In this document: piece by piece, positions 6,975-15,014 of the stretch
Layout: every line of letters begins with the position of its first letter
How positions within the stretch are numbered: position 1 is the first letter of the stretch
Assembly (NCBI GenBank): GCA_017456005.1
Contig: JAFTLJ010000089.1
Coordinates: 1 to 37,508 of the forward strand
Reading direction: 5' to 3'
DNA from: Clostridia bacterium
GTDB taxonomy: Bacteria > Bacillota > Clostridia > Oscillospirales > CAG-272
DNA: 37,508 nt
Notes under the pieces: generated by a model
Databases searched by the model: none
What the model saw: only the letters and a program-made list of their open reading frames with translations
What the model was told of the DNA's origin: nothing
Position numbers and translations under genes: made by a program

Positions 6975-8084
6975 ATGAAGATTTTCACACAAAGTGAAGA
7001 AATTATCTACAAGCTGCGCGAGCTTTACGAAAAGTACGGCTATCGCCGCTTTAAAATGAGTAAATTTGAAGAATATGCGTTCTATATGGAATACAGAAAA
7101 TTCCTTACTACGCAAAATATTATTTCCTTTAACGACCTCGACGGCAGCTTGCTTGCGCTGAAGCCCGATATAACGCTTTCCATAGCGAAAAACGCCAAGG
7201 AGGGCGAAAACACGAAGGTATACTACAACGAAAACGTATACCGTGTTTCCCACAATATACATGAATATAAAGAAATACCGCAGATGGGCGTGGAATATAT
7301 AGGCGACGTTGATATATACGCGGAATGCGAGCTTCTGCGCCTGGCACACGACAGCGTAGAGGAAATTGCCAAAACGGCTTTTGCAAAAGACGGCGAATAC
7401 ACGTATTCGCTCGATATTTCGCATATGGGCTTTATTTCCGCTTTGCTTTCGCACTACGGCGTTTCCGACAGCGCGAGGGCAGACGTGCTCGAGAGCCTGG
7501 GTAAAAAGGATGGCGAGGGTGTGTACGCGGCGTGCATGGCAGATGGTGTTTCTGCCGAAGGTGCTGAAAAAATAGCTGCTTTGGCGGCATTTCACGGCTC
7601 TTACAAGGAGCTTTGCACGCTTTCTGTGAGCGAAGAAACGGAAAATATCATAAAAGAGCTCGAAATCGTTACAAATATGCTCGGTGATTGCAATGTAAAG
7701 ATAGATTTTTCCATTGTGAACGACATGAGCTATTACAACGGCATAGTTTTCCAGGGCTTTGTGCAGGGAATACCGAGAAACGTGCTTTCGGGCGGCAGAT
7801 ACGGCAACTTGCTCACAAAGATGGGTAAAAATATGAGCGCATGCGGCTTTGCTCTCTACCTTGACCTTATCGACCTTTACCGCGAAAGCGAGGAACATTT
7901 CGATGCCGATATAGTCGTGCTTTACGAGGATGCGACCACGTTTGAAAAGATAGACGCCATAGAGAAAGCGGCAAACTTCTACCGCGAAAACGGTTTCCGC
8001 GTAGTAGTAGCGAAGAAGGGCTCTGTTCTTCCCAAAGCGAAAAAAATTATAGAATTCGACGGCGAAAAGGAGGTGCTCGTATGA
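6975..8084 (+). CDS. hisZ: ATP phosphoribosyltransferase regulatory subunit HisZ
   Basis: A 369-residue HisRS-like protein lacking tRNA-synthetase function; it forms the complex with short HisG that makes the enzyme active and feedback-sensitive. Visible motif-like segments are SLLALKPDITLSIAK (about 56-70), VYRVSHNIHEYKEIPQMGVEYIG and, near the C-terminus, SGGRYGNLLTKMGKNMSACGFALYLD. The absence of the anticodon-binding domain and the hisG neighbour separate it from HisS. I use the ATG at 6975; a TTG at 6957 in the same frame is possible because the Shine-Dalgarno is weak (AAGAGATGAG). It overlaps hisG by four bases. Confidence 0.93.
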   Translation: MKIFTQSEEIIYKLRELYEKYGYRRFKMSKFEEYAFYMEYRKFLTTQNIISFNDLDGSLLALKPDITLSIAKNAKEGENTKVYYNENVYRVSHNIHEYKEIPQMGVEYIGDVDIYAECELLRLAHDSVEEIAKTAFAKDGEYTYSLDISHMGFISALLSHYGVSDSARADVLESLGKKDGEGVYAACMADGVSAEGAEKIAALAAFHGSYKELCTLSVSEETENIIKELEIVTNMLGDCNVKIDFSIVNDMSYYNGIVFQGFVQGIPRNVLSGGRYGNLLTKMGKNMSACGFALYLDLIDLYRESEEHFDADIVVLYEDATTFEKIDAIEKAANFYRENGFRVVVAKKGSVLPKAKKIIEFDGEKEVLV

Positions 8085-8707
8085 AAAAGATGCTCAAGGT
8101 AGCTTTGCCGAAAGGCAGGCTTGGCGAAAAGGCATACAAAATGTTTGCCGATGCAGGCTACGATTGCCCCTCTATTTTAGAAAACAACCGCAAGCTTATT
8201 TTTGAAAACGAGGAAGCGGGCGTAAGCTTTTTCTGGGTGAAGCCCTCCGACGTGGCTATTTACGTAGAACACGGCGCGGCAGATATAGGCATCGTGGGCA
8301 AGGATATACTGCTGGAATACGAGCCGGACGTTTTCGACCTTTGCGATCTCGGCATGGGAAAATGCCGTGTTGCTGTGGCAGGCAAAAAGGATTTTTGCGA
8401 TAACCCCGAGCGCTCGCTTAAGGTTGCCACTAAATTTGTAAATATAACGAAGAATTATTATTCCTCCATAGGCAGAAATATAGAGATATTCAAGCTCAAC
8501 GGCTCTATAGAGCTCGCCCCTATCCTCGGTATGACAGACGTTATCGTGGATATAGTGGAAACGGGCACGACGCTGCGCGAAAATAACCTGGAGGTTATAA
8601 CGGATATTATGCCTATTTCCGCGCATCTTATAGCGAACAAAGCAAGCTACCGCTTTAAAACGGCAGATATAGATATACTCAAGCGAGAGCTTTCAAAGAA
8701 GGATTAA
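8081..8707 (+). CDS. hisG: ATP phosphoribosyltransferase, short form HisG
   Basis: A 208-residue catalytic subunit for the first step: ATP plus PRPP to phosphoribosyl-ATP. It shows LKVALPKGRLGEKA at the N-terminus, VEHGAADIGIVGKD, and the PRPP-binding loop DVIVDIVETGTTLRENNLEVI at about 157-177. It lacks the C-terminal regulatory domain of long HisG, which agrees with the adjacent hisZ. The start overlaps the hisZ stop (ATGA), giving coupled translation of the two subunits; GGAGGTG lies just upstream. hisD follows after three bases. Confidence 0.97.
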   Translation: MKKMLKVALPKGRLGEKAYKMFADAGYDCPSILENNRKLIFENEEAGVSFFWVKPSDVAIYVEHGAADIGIVGKDILLEYEPDVFDLCDLGMGKCRVAVAGKKDFCDNPERSLKVATKFVNITKNYYSSIGRNIEIFKLNGSIELAPILGMTDVIVDIVETGTTLRENNLEVITDIMPISAHLIANKASYRFKTADIDILKRELSKKD

Positions 8708-8710
8708 ATT

Positions 8711-9985
8711 ATGATAAAGATATATAAAGACGATACACTTTCCACAGAAGAAATTATGTCGCGCGACGGCGAAGGCTTCGATGCTTCCGCCATAGTGCGC
8801 GAAATTATAGCAAACGTAAGAAAGAACGGCGACGCGGCGCTCCGCGAATACTGCGAAAAATTCGATGGCGGTGCGCCCGAATCCTTGCTTGTTTCCGCAG
8901 AAGAAATAGATGCGGCTTTCGAAAAAATCCCCGCAGAGCTCGTGGCGGCTATGACAGAAGCGCGCGATAATATACGCGCTTTCCACGAAAAGCAGGTGCG
9001 CAACGGTTTTGTTATGGGCGAGAAAGAGGGCGTTGTGCTCGGCCAGAAGGTGACCCCCATAGAAAAGGTCGGCCTTTACGTTCCCGGCGGCACGGCAAGC
9101 TACCCCTCCACCGTGCTTATGGACGCTATACCTGCAAAGATTGCGGGCTGCAGCGAAATTGTTATAACCACTCCCGCGAAAAACGGCGTGGTAAGCCCTG
9201 CCATACTTGTGGCGGCGCGCCTTGCAGGGGTAGACAAGATATATAAAATAGGCGGTGCAGGCGCTGTTGCGGCGCTCGCATACGGTACGGAAACCGTGGG
9301 CAAGGTAGACAAGATCGTGGGCCCCGGCAACGTTTTCGTAGCGGAAGCAAAACGCCAGGTCTTCGGCGTTGTTGGCATAGACATGGTGGCAGGCCCCAGC
9401 GAAATACTTATTATAGCAGACGGCAAATCAAATCCCAAATACGTGGCGGCAGATATGCTTTCGCAGGCAGAGCACGATAAGCTCGCCTCTGCCGTGCTTG
9501 TTACAGACAGCGCAGAGCTTGCCGAAAAGGTAAGCGCAGAGCTGGAACGCCAGATACCTTTGCTGCCTCGCGCAGAAATAGCGCGCGCTTCCATAGACGG
9601 TGCTTCCAAAATAATCGTGCGCGAAAACCTTTCGAGCGTTATAGACACGGCGAACGAGATAGCGCCCGAGCACCTCGAGGTGTGCGTGGACGCGCCGTTC
9701 GACCTTCTCCCGAAGATCAAAAATGCAGGCTCTATCTTCCTCGGCAGAAACTGCCCGGAGGCGCTTGGCGACTATTTCGCAGGCCCCAACCACACGCTTC
9801 CCACATCGGGCACGGCGCGTTTTTCCAGCCCCCTTTCCGTGGACGACTTCACAAAGAAATCTTCTTTCATCTATTACACGAAAGAAGCCCTTTCCGAGGT
9901 TGCCGGCAAAATAGACATTTTTGCAAAGTTCGAGGGCTTGGAGGCTCACGCGAAGAGCGCTACAATAAGATTTGATGAAGAGTAA
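8711..9985 (+). CDS. hisD: Histidinol dehydrogenase
   Basis: A 424-residue NAD- and zinc-dependent enzyme for the last two oxidations, histidinol to histidine. Signature segments are YVPGGTASYPSTVLM, IVGPGNVFVAEAKRQVFG, IDMVAGPSEILIIAD, MLSQAEHDKLASAVLVTD (zinc/catalytic His region) and CPEALGDYFAGPNHTLPTSGTARF (His pair), ending EAHAKSATIRFDEE. Length is standard. The last 45 bases (from 9941) are the first copy of a tandem repeat that continues past the stop: two further copies of this coding tail lie downstream. After the TAA the same frame stays open for 51 further codons up to the stop of the second copy. Confidence 0.97.
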   Translation: MIKIYKDDTLSTEEIMSRDGEGFDASAIVREIIANVRKNGDAALREYCEKFDGGAPESLLVSAEEIDAAFEKIPAELVAAMTEARDNIRAFHEKQVRNGFVMGEKEGVVLGQKVTPIEKVGLYVPGGTASYPSTVLMDAIPAKIAGCSEIVITTPAKNGVVSPAILVAARLAGVDKIYKIGGAGAVAALAYGTETVGKVDKIVGPGNVFVAEAKRQVFGVVGIDMVAGPSEILIIADGKSNPKYVAADMLSQAEHDKLASAVLVTDSAELAEKVSAELERQIPLLPRAEIARASIDGASKIIVRENLSSVIDTANEIAPEHLEVCVDAPFDLLPKIKNAGSIFLGRNCPEALGDYFAGPNHTLPTSGTARFSSPLSVDDFTKKSSFIYYTKEALSEVAGKIDIFAKFEGLEAHAKSATIRFDEE

Positions 9986-10300
9986 AACAAATTTTGTTTA
10001 AATGATTTTATCGAAAACCTCAACGCGCCCGAAGTGCGGCTATACCCCTTTGGAGCAAGAGCGAGCAAAGCAAAGTTCTCGCTACGCTCGAAGGGCGAGG
10101 CTCACGCGAAGAGCGCTACAATAAGGTTTGATGAAGAATGAAGCAAATTTTGCTTGAATGATCTTATCTAAGACCTCAACGCGCCCGAAGTGCGGCTATA
10201 CCCCTTTGGAGTAGGAGCGAACAAAGAGGAATTCTCGCTATGCTCGAAGGGCAAAGCTCACGCGCGTAGCGCAACAATAAGATTTGATGAAGAGTAAATT
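9941..10300 (+). repeat. 156-base tandem repeat built on the hisD 3' end
   Basis: Units begin at 9941, 10097 and 10253, exactly 156 bases (52 codons) apart. Each opens with the hisD tail encoding AHA(K/R)SATIRFDEE-stop; the third copy diverges soon after its stop. Copies 1 and 2 also share a 111-base spacer with an identical core near CTCAACGCGCCCGAAGTGCG. Tail differences between copies 1 and 2 are AGA/AGG, GAG/GAA and TAA/TGA, all silent. Each spacer starts with a palindrome that covaries between copies (AAACAAA-T-TTTGTTT at 9985-9999; AAGCAAA-T-TTTGCTT at 10141-10155). Further on, inverted AGCGAG/CTCGCT arms form a second hairpin. No gene is visible in the 9986-10428 gap. Confidence 0.9.
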
Positions 10301-10316
10301 TTATTATAATATTGTA

Positions 10317-10380
10317 GGGACCGGCGTCCTCGACGGTCATTTAAGTAAAAATTCTGTGGACCGTCGAGGATGTCGGTCCC
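10317..10380. repeat. Large palindrome (REP/MITE-like) between hisD and hisC
   Basis: A 22-base left arm beginning GGGACCGGCGTCCTC (10317-10338) pairs with the arm at 10359-10380 ending GTCGGTCCC. The only departures are two positions that form G-U pairs in RNA. The loop is 20 bases and AT-rich. Flanks read GTA on the left and TGCG on the right. GGGACCG-type palindromes of this form are common dispersed repeats in gut Clostridia by general experience. It has no T-run, so it is not a typical terminator. Confidence 0.8.
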
Positions 10381-10393
10381 TGCGAAAATAAAA

Positions 10394-10413
10394 GGGTATT
10401 TTCAAAAATACCC
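10394..10413. other. Short palindrome just upstream of the hisC ribosome binding site
   Basis: GGGTATTTT (10394-10402) and AAAATACCC (10405-10413) form an almost perfect palindrome ending a few bases before the hisC Shine-Dalgarno. On the minus strand it is followed by TTTTATTTT and so would act as a terminator there; on the plus strand it may stabilise or modulate hisC translation. Confidence 0.5.
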
Positions 10414-10428
10414 CAATAGGAAACAAAT

Positions 10429-11481
10429 ATGAAAAACTTTATGGTTTCGCGCTATGCTTCATTGGAGGCGTATACCCCCGGCGAACAACCGCGCGATATG
10501 AAATATGTTAAACTAAACACAAACGAATCCCCCTTTCCCCCCTCACCCGGTGTTATTGCGGCGATAAGCGGGGAAGAGGTGGCAAAGCTTAAGCTGTATT
10601 CCGATCCGGAGGGCAAGGATCTGCGCGATGCTATCGCCGAGCACTTCGGCTATGCGCGCGAAAACGTGCTTTTGGGCAACGGCTCGGACGAGATCCTCGC
10701 TTTCGCTTTCTTCGCGTTCTGCGCAGGGGAAAAGGTGCTTTTCCCCGATATAACATACGGTTTTTACCCCGTATACGCAGAGCTTGTGGGCGCGGAGGCA
10801 GAGATAATACCCCTTTGCGAAGATTTTTCCATTGATATAAATAAATATATGGGCGACCGCGGTATGGTCGTTATAGCAAACCCCAATGCCCCCACGGGTA
10901 TGGCGCTTCCGCTTGCGGATATAGAGAAAATAGTGGCGGCAAACCCCGACAACGTCGTGCTTGTGGATGAAGCATATGTGGATTTCGGCGGCGAAAGCGC
11001 AGTAGGGCTTGTTAAAAAGTACGATAACCTTATAGTGGCGCGCACGTTTTCCAAATCCCGCTCGCTTGCGGGTGCTCGCCTCGGCTTTGGCATAGCGAGC
11101 GAAGGCTTGATTGCCGATATGAACAAAATAAAATATTCCTTTAACCCCTACAACATCAACCGCCTCACGCTTCTCGCAGGCAAGGCGAGCATAGAGGACG
11201 TGGAATATTTCGAAAGCAACGTGCGTTCTATCATAGAAACGCGTGAATACACCGTGGCAGAGCTTGAAAAGCGCGGTTTTACCGTGCTTCCCAGCGCGGC
11301 AAACTTCGTTTTTGCCAAAAAAGACGGCAAAAGCGGCGAAGAACTCTATAAAGAGCTCAAAAATCGCGGCGTGCTCGTACGCCACTTCACAAAAGAGCGC
11401 ATAAAAGATTATTTGCGCATAACCATAGGCACGAAAGAAGAAATGGACGTGCTTATAGAAAAAATCGACGAGATAATATAA
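10429..11481 (+). CDS. hisC: Histidinol-phosphate aminotransferase
   Basis: A 350-residue PLP-dependent class II aminotransferase for imidazole-acetol phosphate plus glutamate to histidinol phosphate. It shows KLNTNESPFPPSPG near residue 30, LLGNGSDEIL (phosphate loop), NPNAPTGMALP, VLVDEAYVDFGG and ARTFSKSRSLAGARLGFGIAS with the PLP lysine. Start is the ATG at 10429 behind AGGAAAC; an in-frame Met four codons later is an alternative. It is separated from hisD by 443 bases of repeats but shares strand and pathway with the genes around it, so either transcription reads through or a local promoter exists (a TATAAT-like box near 10305 has a poor -35). Confidence 0.96.
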   Translation: MKNFMVSRYASLEAYTPGEQPRDMKYVKLNTNESPFPPSPGVIAAISGEEVAKLKLYSDPEGKDLRDAIAEHFGYARENVLLGNGSDEILAFAFFAFCAGEKVLFPDITYGFYPVYAELVGAEAEIIPLCEDFSIDINKYMGDRGMVVIANPNAPTGMALPLADIEKIVAANPDNVVLVDEAYVDFGGESAVGLVKKYDNLIVARTFSKSRSLAGARLGFGIASEGLIADMNKIKYSFNPYNINRLTLLAGKASIEDVEYFESNVRSIIETREYTVAELEKRGFTVLPSAANFVFAKKDGKSGEELYKELKNRGVLVRHFTKERIKDYLRITIGTKEEMDVLIEKIDEII

Positions 11482-11492
11482 GGAGGCTTGCT

Positions 11493-12065
11493 ATGACAGA
11501 AATTAGCAGAAAAACGGCGGAAACGGATATTTCGCTTACCTTCGCCATGTACGGCGAGGGTAAACACGAAATAGCCACGGGTTGCGGCTTCCTCGACCAT
11601 ATGCTCACGCTTTTTGCCGTGCACGGCGGCTTTGACCTCGCTGTAAAGTGCACGGGCGACACGTATGTGGATTACCACCACACGGCAGAGGATATAGGCA
11701 TTTGCCTTGGCGATGCCTTTAAACGAGAGCTCGATGTGCGCGGCATTGCGCGCTATGGCGATATAACCTTGCCTATGGACGAAACGCTCGTTCTGGCGGC
11801 TGTAGATGTTTCGGGCAGAGCTGTGCTTGCCTTCGACCTCGGAGCGATGGCAGAAAAGGTCGGCGATTTCGACACAGAGCTCGTGAAGGAATTTTTCACG
11901 GCGTTCGTGCGCAGAAGCGGTATCACGCTGCACATAAAGCTTTTCTACGGCGAGAACACTCACCACAAAATAGAAGCGGCGTTTAAGGCGACGGCGCGCG
12001 CTATTGCAAAAGCTGTGAAGAAGGACGGCACGGACAAGGTGCCTTCAAGCAAGGGTGTTATTTGA
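11493..12065 (+). CDS. hisB: Imidazoleglycerol-phosphate dehydratase
   Basis: A 190-residue monofunctional HisB, dehydrating imidazoleglycerol phosphate to imidazoleacetol phosphate. Metal-binding signatures are seen: GCGFLDHMLTLFAVHGGFDL, DYHHTAEDIGICLG and FYGENTHHKIEAAFKATARA. There is no histidinol-phosphatase domain; that activity is missing from this operon and must be supplied by a PHP- or HAD-type enzyme elsewhere. Start ATG follows AAGGAGG by 5-6 bases, 11 bases after the hisC stop. Confidence 0.97.
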   Translation: MTEISRKTAETDISLTFAMYGEGKHEIATGCGFLDHMLTLFAVHGGFDLAVKCTGDTYVDYHHTAEDIGICLGDAFKRELDVRGIARYGDITLPMDETLVLAAVDVSGRAVLAFDLGAMAEKVGDFDTELVKEFFTAFVRRSGITLHIKLFYGENTHHKIEAAFKATARAIAKAVKKDGTDKVPSSKGVI

Positions 12066-12107
12066 AAAGTGCTTTAATAAAATAAATTACAGACGGAACA
12101 TAAAATT

Positions 12108-12722
12108 ATGATAGGAATTGTTGATTACGGCGTGGGGAATATATTTTCCCTTTGCTCCTCATTTAAAAAAATAGGTGCGGAAGCCGAGCTTATAAAAGAC
12201 CCGGCACGCCTGGCGGAATGCGAGCGTATTATTCTGCCCGGTGTGGGCGCGTTTGGCGATGCACGCGAAAAGCTGCGCGCCTCCGGTATGGAAGAGGCGC
12301 TGATGGCGGAGGTGCGCGCAGGCAAGCCGATGCTCGGCATTTGCCTGGGTATGCAGCTTCTTTTCGAAAAGAGCTATGAATTTGGCGAGTACGAGGGCTT
12401 GGGGCTTGTGAAGGGTGCTATACGCCCGATAGCAGACGTTATCCCGAGAGATTACGATATCCCCCACATAGGCTGGAACGTGCTCGATTTTAAAGACTGC
12501 GAGCTTTTCAAATATATAAAAAAAGGCGATTTTGTTTACTTCGTTCACTCGTTCTACGGTGCGGAATGTGAAGAAAGCGTTATCGCCACCACAGAGTATG
12601 GCGCGCGCCTTACTGCGGCGGTAAAAAGCGGCAACGTTTACGGCGTGCAGTTCCACCCCGAAAAGAGCGGCGACGTGGGCCTTGCTATTCTGCGCGCTTT
12701 CTGTGAAATGGAGGCAAAATAA
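12108..12722 (+). CDS. hisH: Imidazole glycerol phosphate synthase, glutaminase subunit HisH
   Basis: A 204-residue class I glutamine amidotransferase that feeds ammonia to HisF. The nucleophile Cys is in GICLGMQLLFEKSYEFGE (about 78-95), and the catalytic His/Glu pair is in VQFHPEKSG near the C-terminus. The N-terminus MIGIVDYGVGNIFSL is typical. hisA begins two bases after the stop, so translation is probably coupled. Confidence 0.97.
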   Translation: MIGIVDYGVGNIFSLCSSFKKIGAEAELIKDPARLAECERIILPGVGAFGDAREKLRASGMEEALMAEVRAGKPMLGICLGMQLLFEKSYEFGEYEGLGLVKGAIRPIADVIPRDYDIPHIGWNVLDFKDCELFKYIKKGDFVYFVHSFYGAECEESVIATTEYGARLTAAVKSGNVYGVQFHPEKSGDVGLAILRAFCEMEAK

Positions 12723-12724
12723 AA

Positions 12725-13441
12725 ATGATAATACTTCCTGCAATAGACCTTCGCGGCGGCAAGGCAGTGCGCCTTCTTCGCGGAGAATACGATAATATGA
12801 CGGTATACGGCGAAAACCCCGTGGCTGTTGCGGCTTCCTTTGCGGAGGCGGGCGCTTCCAATTTGCACGTGGTAGACCTCGACGGCGCGCTTTCCGGCAA
12901 CACGGACAATATGGATATGATAAAAAATATCATTTCGGAAACGAAAATGTCTGTGGAGGTCGGCGGCGGCATACGCAACGAGGAAAGGGTGTATACCTAC
13001 CTTTCCATGGGCGCGGAGCGCGTTATTCTGGGCACGGTGGCGGCGGAAAACCCCGCTTTTGCCGAAGAAATGGTTAAAAAATACGGCGCGCATATAGCTG
13101 TGGGCGCAGACGTTAAAAACGGTGAAATAGCCACACACGGCTGGACAAAGACCACGGGCACAGATGTGCACACGTTTATGAAAATGATGGAAAATATGGG
13201 TGTTGCCACCGTTATTTGCACAGACGTTTCGCGCGACGGCGCGCTTATGGGCACGAATATGGAGCTGTACCGCGAGCTTTCCGAAAAATACGGCATAGGC
13301 ATTATCGCCTCCGGCGGCATTACAACAGTGAACGAGGTTTACGAGCTTGCGAAAATGAACGTTTTCGGCGCGATACTCGGCAAAGCCATATACAACGGCA
13401 ACATAGACCTTCGTGAAGCGGTAAAGGCGGAAAAAATATGA
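12725..13441 (+). CDS. hisA: Phosphoribosylformimino-AICAR ribotide isomerase
   Basis: A 238-residue (beta-alpha)8 isomerase (ProFAR to PRFAR). The two half-barrel signatures are visible: PAIDLRGGKAVRLLRG with the catalytic Asp in the first, and CTDVSRDGALMGTNMELY with the second Asp. LHVVDLDGALSG and EVGGGIRNEE are phosphate-binding segments. It overlaps hisF by four bases. Confidence 0.97.
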   Translation: MIILPAIDLRGGKAVRLLRGEYDNMTVYGENPVAVAASFAEAGASNLHVVDLDGALSGNTDNMDMIKNIISETKMSVEVGGGIRNEERVYTYLSMGAERVILGTVAAENPAFAEEMVKKYGAHIAVGADVKNGEIATHGWTKTTGTDVHTFMKMMENMGVATVICTDVSRDGALMGTNMELYRELSEKYGIGIIASGGITTVNEVYELAKMNVFGAILGKAIYNGNIDLREAVKAEKI

Positions 13442-14196
13442 TTACAAAAAGAATTATCCCTTGCCTCGACGTTAAAAACGGCAGAGTGGTAAAGGGCACG
13501 AATTTTAAAGGGCTTGCCGATGTTTCCTCCCCTGTAACTCTTGCGGATTATTACAGCAGATGCGGCGCAGACGAGCTTGTTTTCTATGATATCACGGCTT
13601 CTGCCGAGGGGCGCGGTATTTTTACGGATATCCTGCGCGAAACGGCAAGCACGGTGTTTATCCCCCTTACCGTCGGCGGCGGTATAAATACGCTTGCGGA
13701 TTTCGAGCGTGTGCTTGGCAGCGGCGCAGATAAAGTGAGCGTGAACTCGGGCGCCATACGCAACCCTGCCATTATAGAGGAGGCGGCGAAGCGCTACGGC
13801 AGCCAATGTGTGGTGCTTTCCGCAGACATAAGCCTTATAGACGGTAAATATACGGTTTTTGCGCGCGGCGGCAGGGAAAACACGGGGCTTGATGCCATAG
13901 AGTGGATTCGTGCAGGCGTAGAACGCGGCGCGGGCGAGATAGTGGTAAACAGCATAGATACAGACGGTGTGAAGAAGGGCTTCGACCTCGCTATGCTCGC
14001 CGCTGTTTGCGAGACCGTGAAAGTGCCCGTTATAGCCAGCGGCGGTGCGGGCAAAAAAGAAGATTTTACGGAGCTTTTCAGAAAGGTTCCGAGCATTTCC
14101 GCAGGTCTTGCGGCGTCCATTTTCCATTTCGGAGAGGTGGAGATAGCAGACCTTAAAAAGACTCTCGCGGCAGAAGGAATAAACGTGAGAATTTAA
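13438..14196 (+). CDS. hisF: Imidazole glycerol phosphate synthase, cyclase subunit HisF
   Basis: A 252-residue (beta-alpha)8 partner of HisH that closes the imidazole ring and releases AICAR. Signatures are RIIPCLDVKNGRVVKGTNF at the N-terminus (catalytic Asp), VFYDITAS, PLTVGGGI, VVLSADISL and EIVVNSIDTDGVKKGFD, then VIASGGAGKKEDF. The ATG overlaps the hisA stop. A 35-base gap containing TGCAGAATTA, a trace of the microsatellite seen elsewhere, separates it from hisIE. Confidence 0.97.
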   Translation: MITKRIIPCLDVKNGRVVKGTNFKGLADVSSPVTLADYYSRCGADELVFYDITASAEGRGIFTDILRETASTVFIPLTVGGGINTLADFERVLGSGADKVSVNSGAIRNPAIIEEAAKRYGSQCVVLSADISLIDGKYTVFARGGRENTGLDAIEWIRAGVERGAGEIVVNSIDTDGVKKGFDLAMLAAVCETVKVPVIASGGAGKKEDFTELFRKVPSISAGLAASIFHFGEVEIADLKKTLAAEGINVRI

Positions 14197-14231
14197 AAAA
14201 TGCAGAATTATTGTAAGAGAGGACATATAAA

Positions 14232-14879
14232 ATGTTTGATATATCTACACTTAAATTCGACGAAAACGGGCTTATACCCGCAGTAGTTGTGGATTTTTAC
14301 ACGCGCGAGGTGCTCACTCTTGCGTATATGAACAAGGAAAGCCTTGAGATCACTATGGCAGAGGGCAGAACATGCTTCTGGTCGCGCTCCAGGAAGAAGC
14401 TTTGGAGAAAAGGCGAGGAAAGCGGCAACGTTCAGCACGTTTGCGCCATAAAAGCAGACTGCGACGGCGACGCGTTGACAGTTGTTGTTAAAAAAGATGG
14501 CCCTGCTTGCCACCTGGGCACGGAATCCTGCTTTAACGATGTTATCTACACGGCAGATGGCGGCGACTTCACGGTAGAAGGGCTTGCAGAGCTTTTGCAG
14601 GGCAGAAAGGACAACCCCAAAGAGGGCTCTTACACAACTTATCTTTTCGAAAAGGGTATCGACAAAATACTCAAAAAGGTTGGCGAGGAAAGCACAGAGG
14701 TTATCATAGCCGGCAAGGCGAACGACAAAGCGGAAACTATCTATGAAATCGCAGACCTTATGTACCACGTTATGGTGCTTATGACCGAAATGGGCATTTC
14801 CACCAAGGAAGTTATTGCAGAGCAGTCTTCCCGCCACATCATCGACCACAAGGTAAAACAGGAAAAAATGACGAAATAA
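14232..14879 (+). CDS. hisI: Bifunctional phosphoribosyl-AMP cyclohydrolase / phosphoribosyl-ATP diphosphatase
   Basis: A 215-residue HisIE fusion catalysing steps 2 and 3. The N-terminal cyclohydrolase (about 1-105) has LAYMNKESLEITMAEG, FWSRSRKKLWRKGEESGN, and the zinc-binding Cys set in KADCDGDA and PACHLGTESCF. The C-terminal pyrophosphohydrolase (about 115-205) shows YTTYLFEKGIDKILKKVGEE and an EVIIAGK...EIADLMYHVMVLM helix with acidic metal ligands. Ribosome binding site AGAGAGGAC is upstream. It is the last gene of the operon. Confidence 0.96.
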   Translation: MFDISTLKFDENGLIPAVVVDFYTREVLTLAYMNKESLEITMAEGRTCFWSRSRKKLWRKGEESGNVQHVCAIKADCDGDALTVVVKKDGPACHLGTESCFNDVIYTADGGDFTVEGLAELLQGRKDNPKEGSYTTYLFEKGIDKILKKVGEESTEVIIAGKANDKAETIYEIADLMYHVMVLMTEMGISTKEVIAEQSSRHIIDHKVKQEKMTK

Positions 14880-14984
14880 GCGGGCAGTGCCCGCGCCCAT
14901 TCGCTCGCCTATTTCAGCTTTACGATATCCCAAATAAGGAAAAACGGCGAGGTTTGGCACGAGCAATTTCATATGTTATAAACG
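14880..14984. other. Gap between hisIE and the shared terminator
   Basis: About 100 bases with a small palindrome GCGGGCAGTGCCCGC near 14880-14894 and no reading frame, promoter or other signal that I can support. Confidence 0.4.
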
Positions 14985-15010
14985 AAAAACGCACCGAAAG
15001 GTGCGTTTTC
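14985..15010. terminator. Bidirectional terminator between hisIE and cysK
   Basis: AACGCACC, loop GAAA, GGTGCGTT, with A-run on the left and TTTTCTCTTTT on the right, lies between the convergent hisIE and cysK stops. Confidence 0.88.
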
Positions 15011-15014
15011 TCTT

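Noticed and set aside
6924..7898. A 324-codon minus-strand frame opposite hisZ
   Set aside because: Low-complexity aromatic/His-rich translation without family motifs, fully covered by hisZ on the other strand.
10253..10300. A separate small gene made from the third hisD tail copy
   Set aside because: It has no start codon with ribosome binding site and the upstream frame is closed by a stop; it is best read as a repeat remnant.
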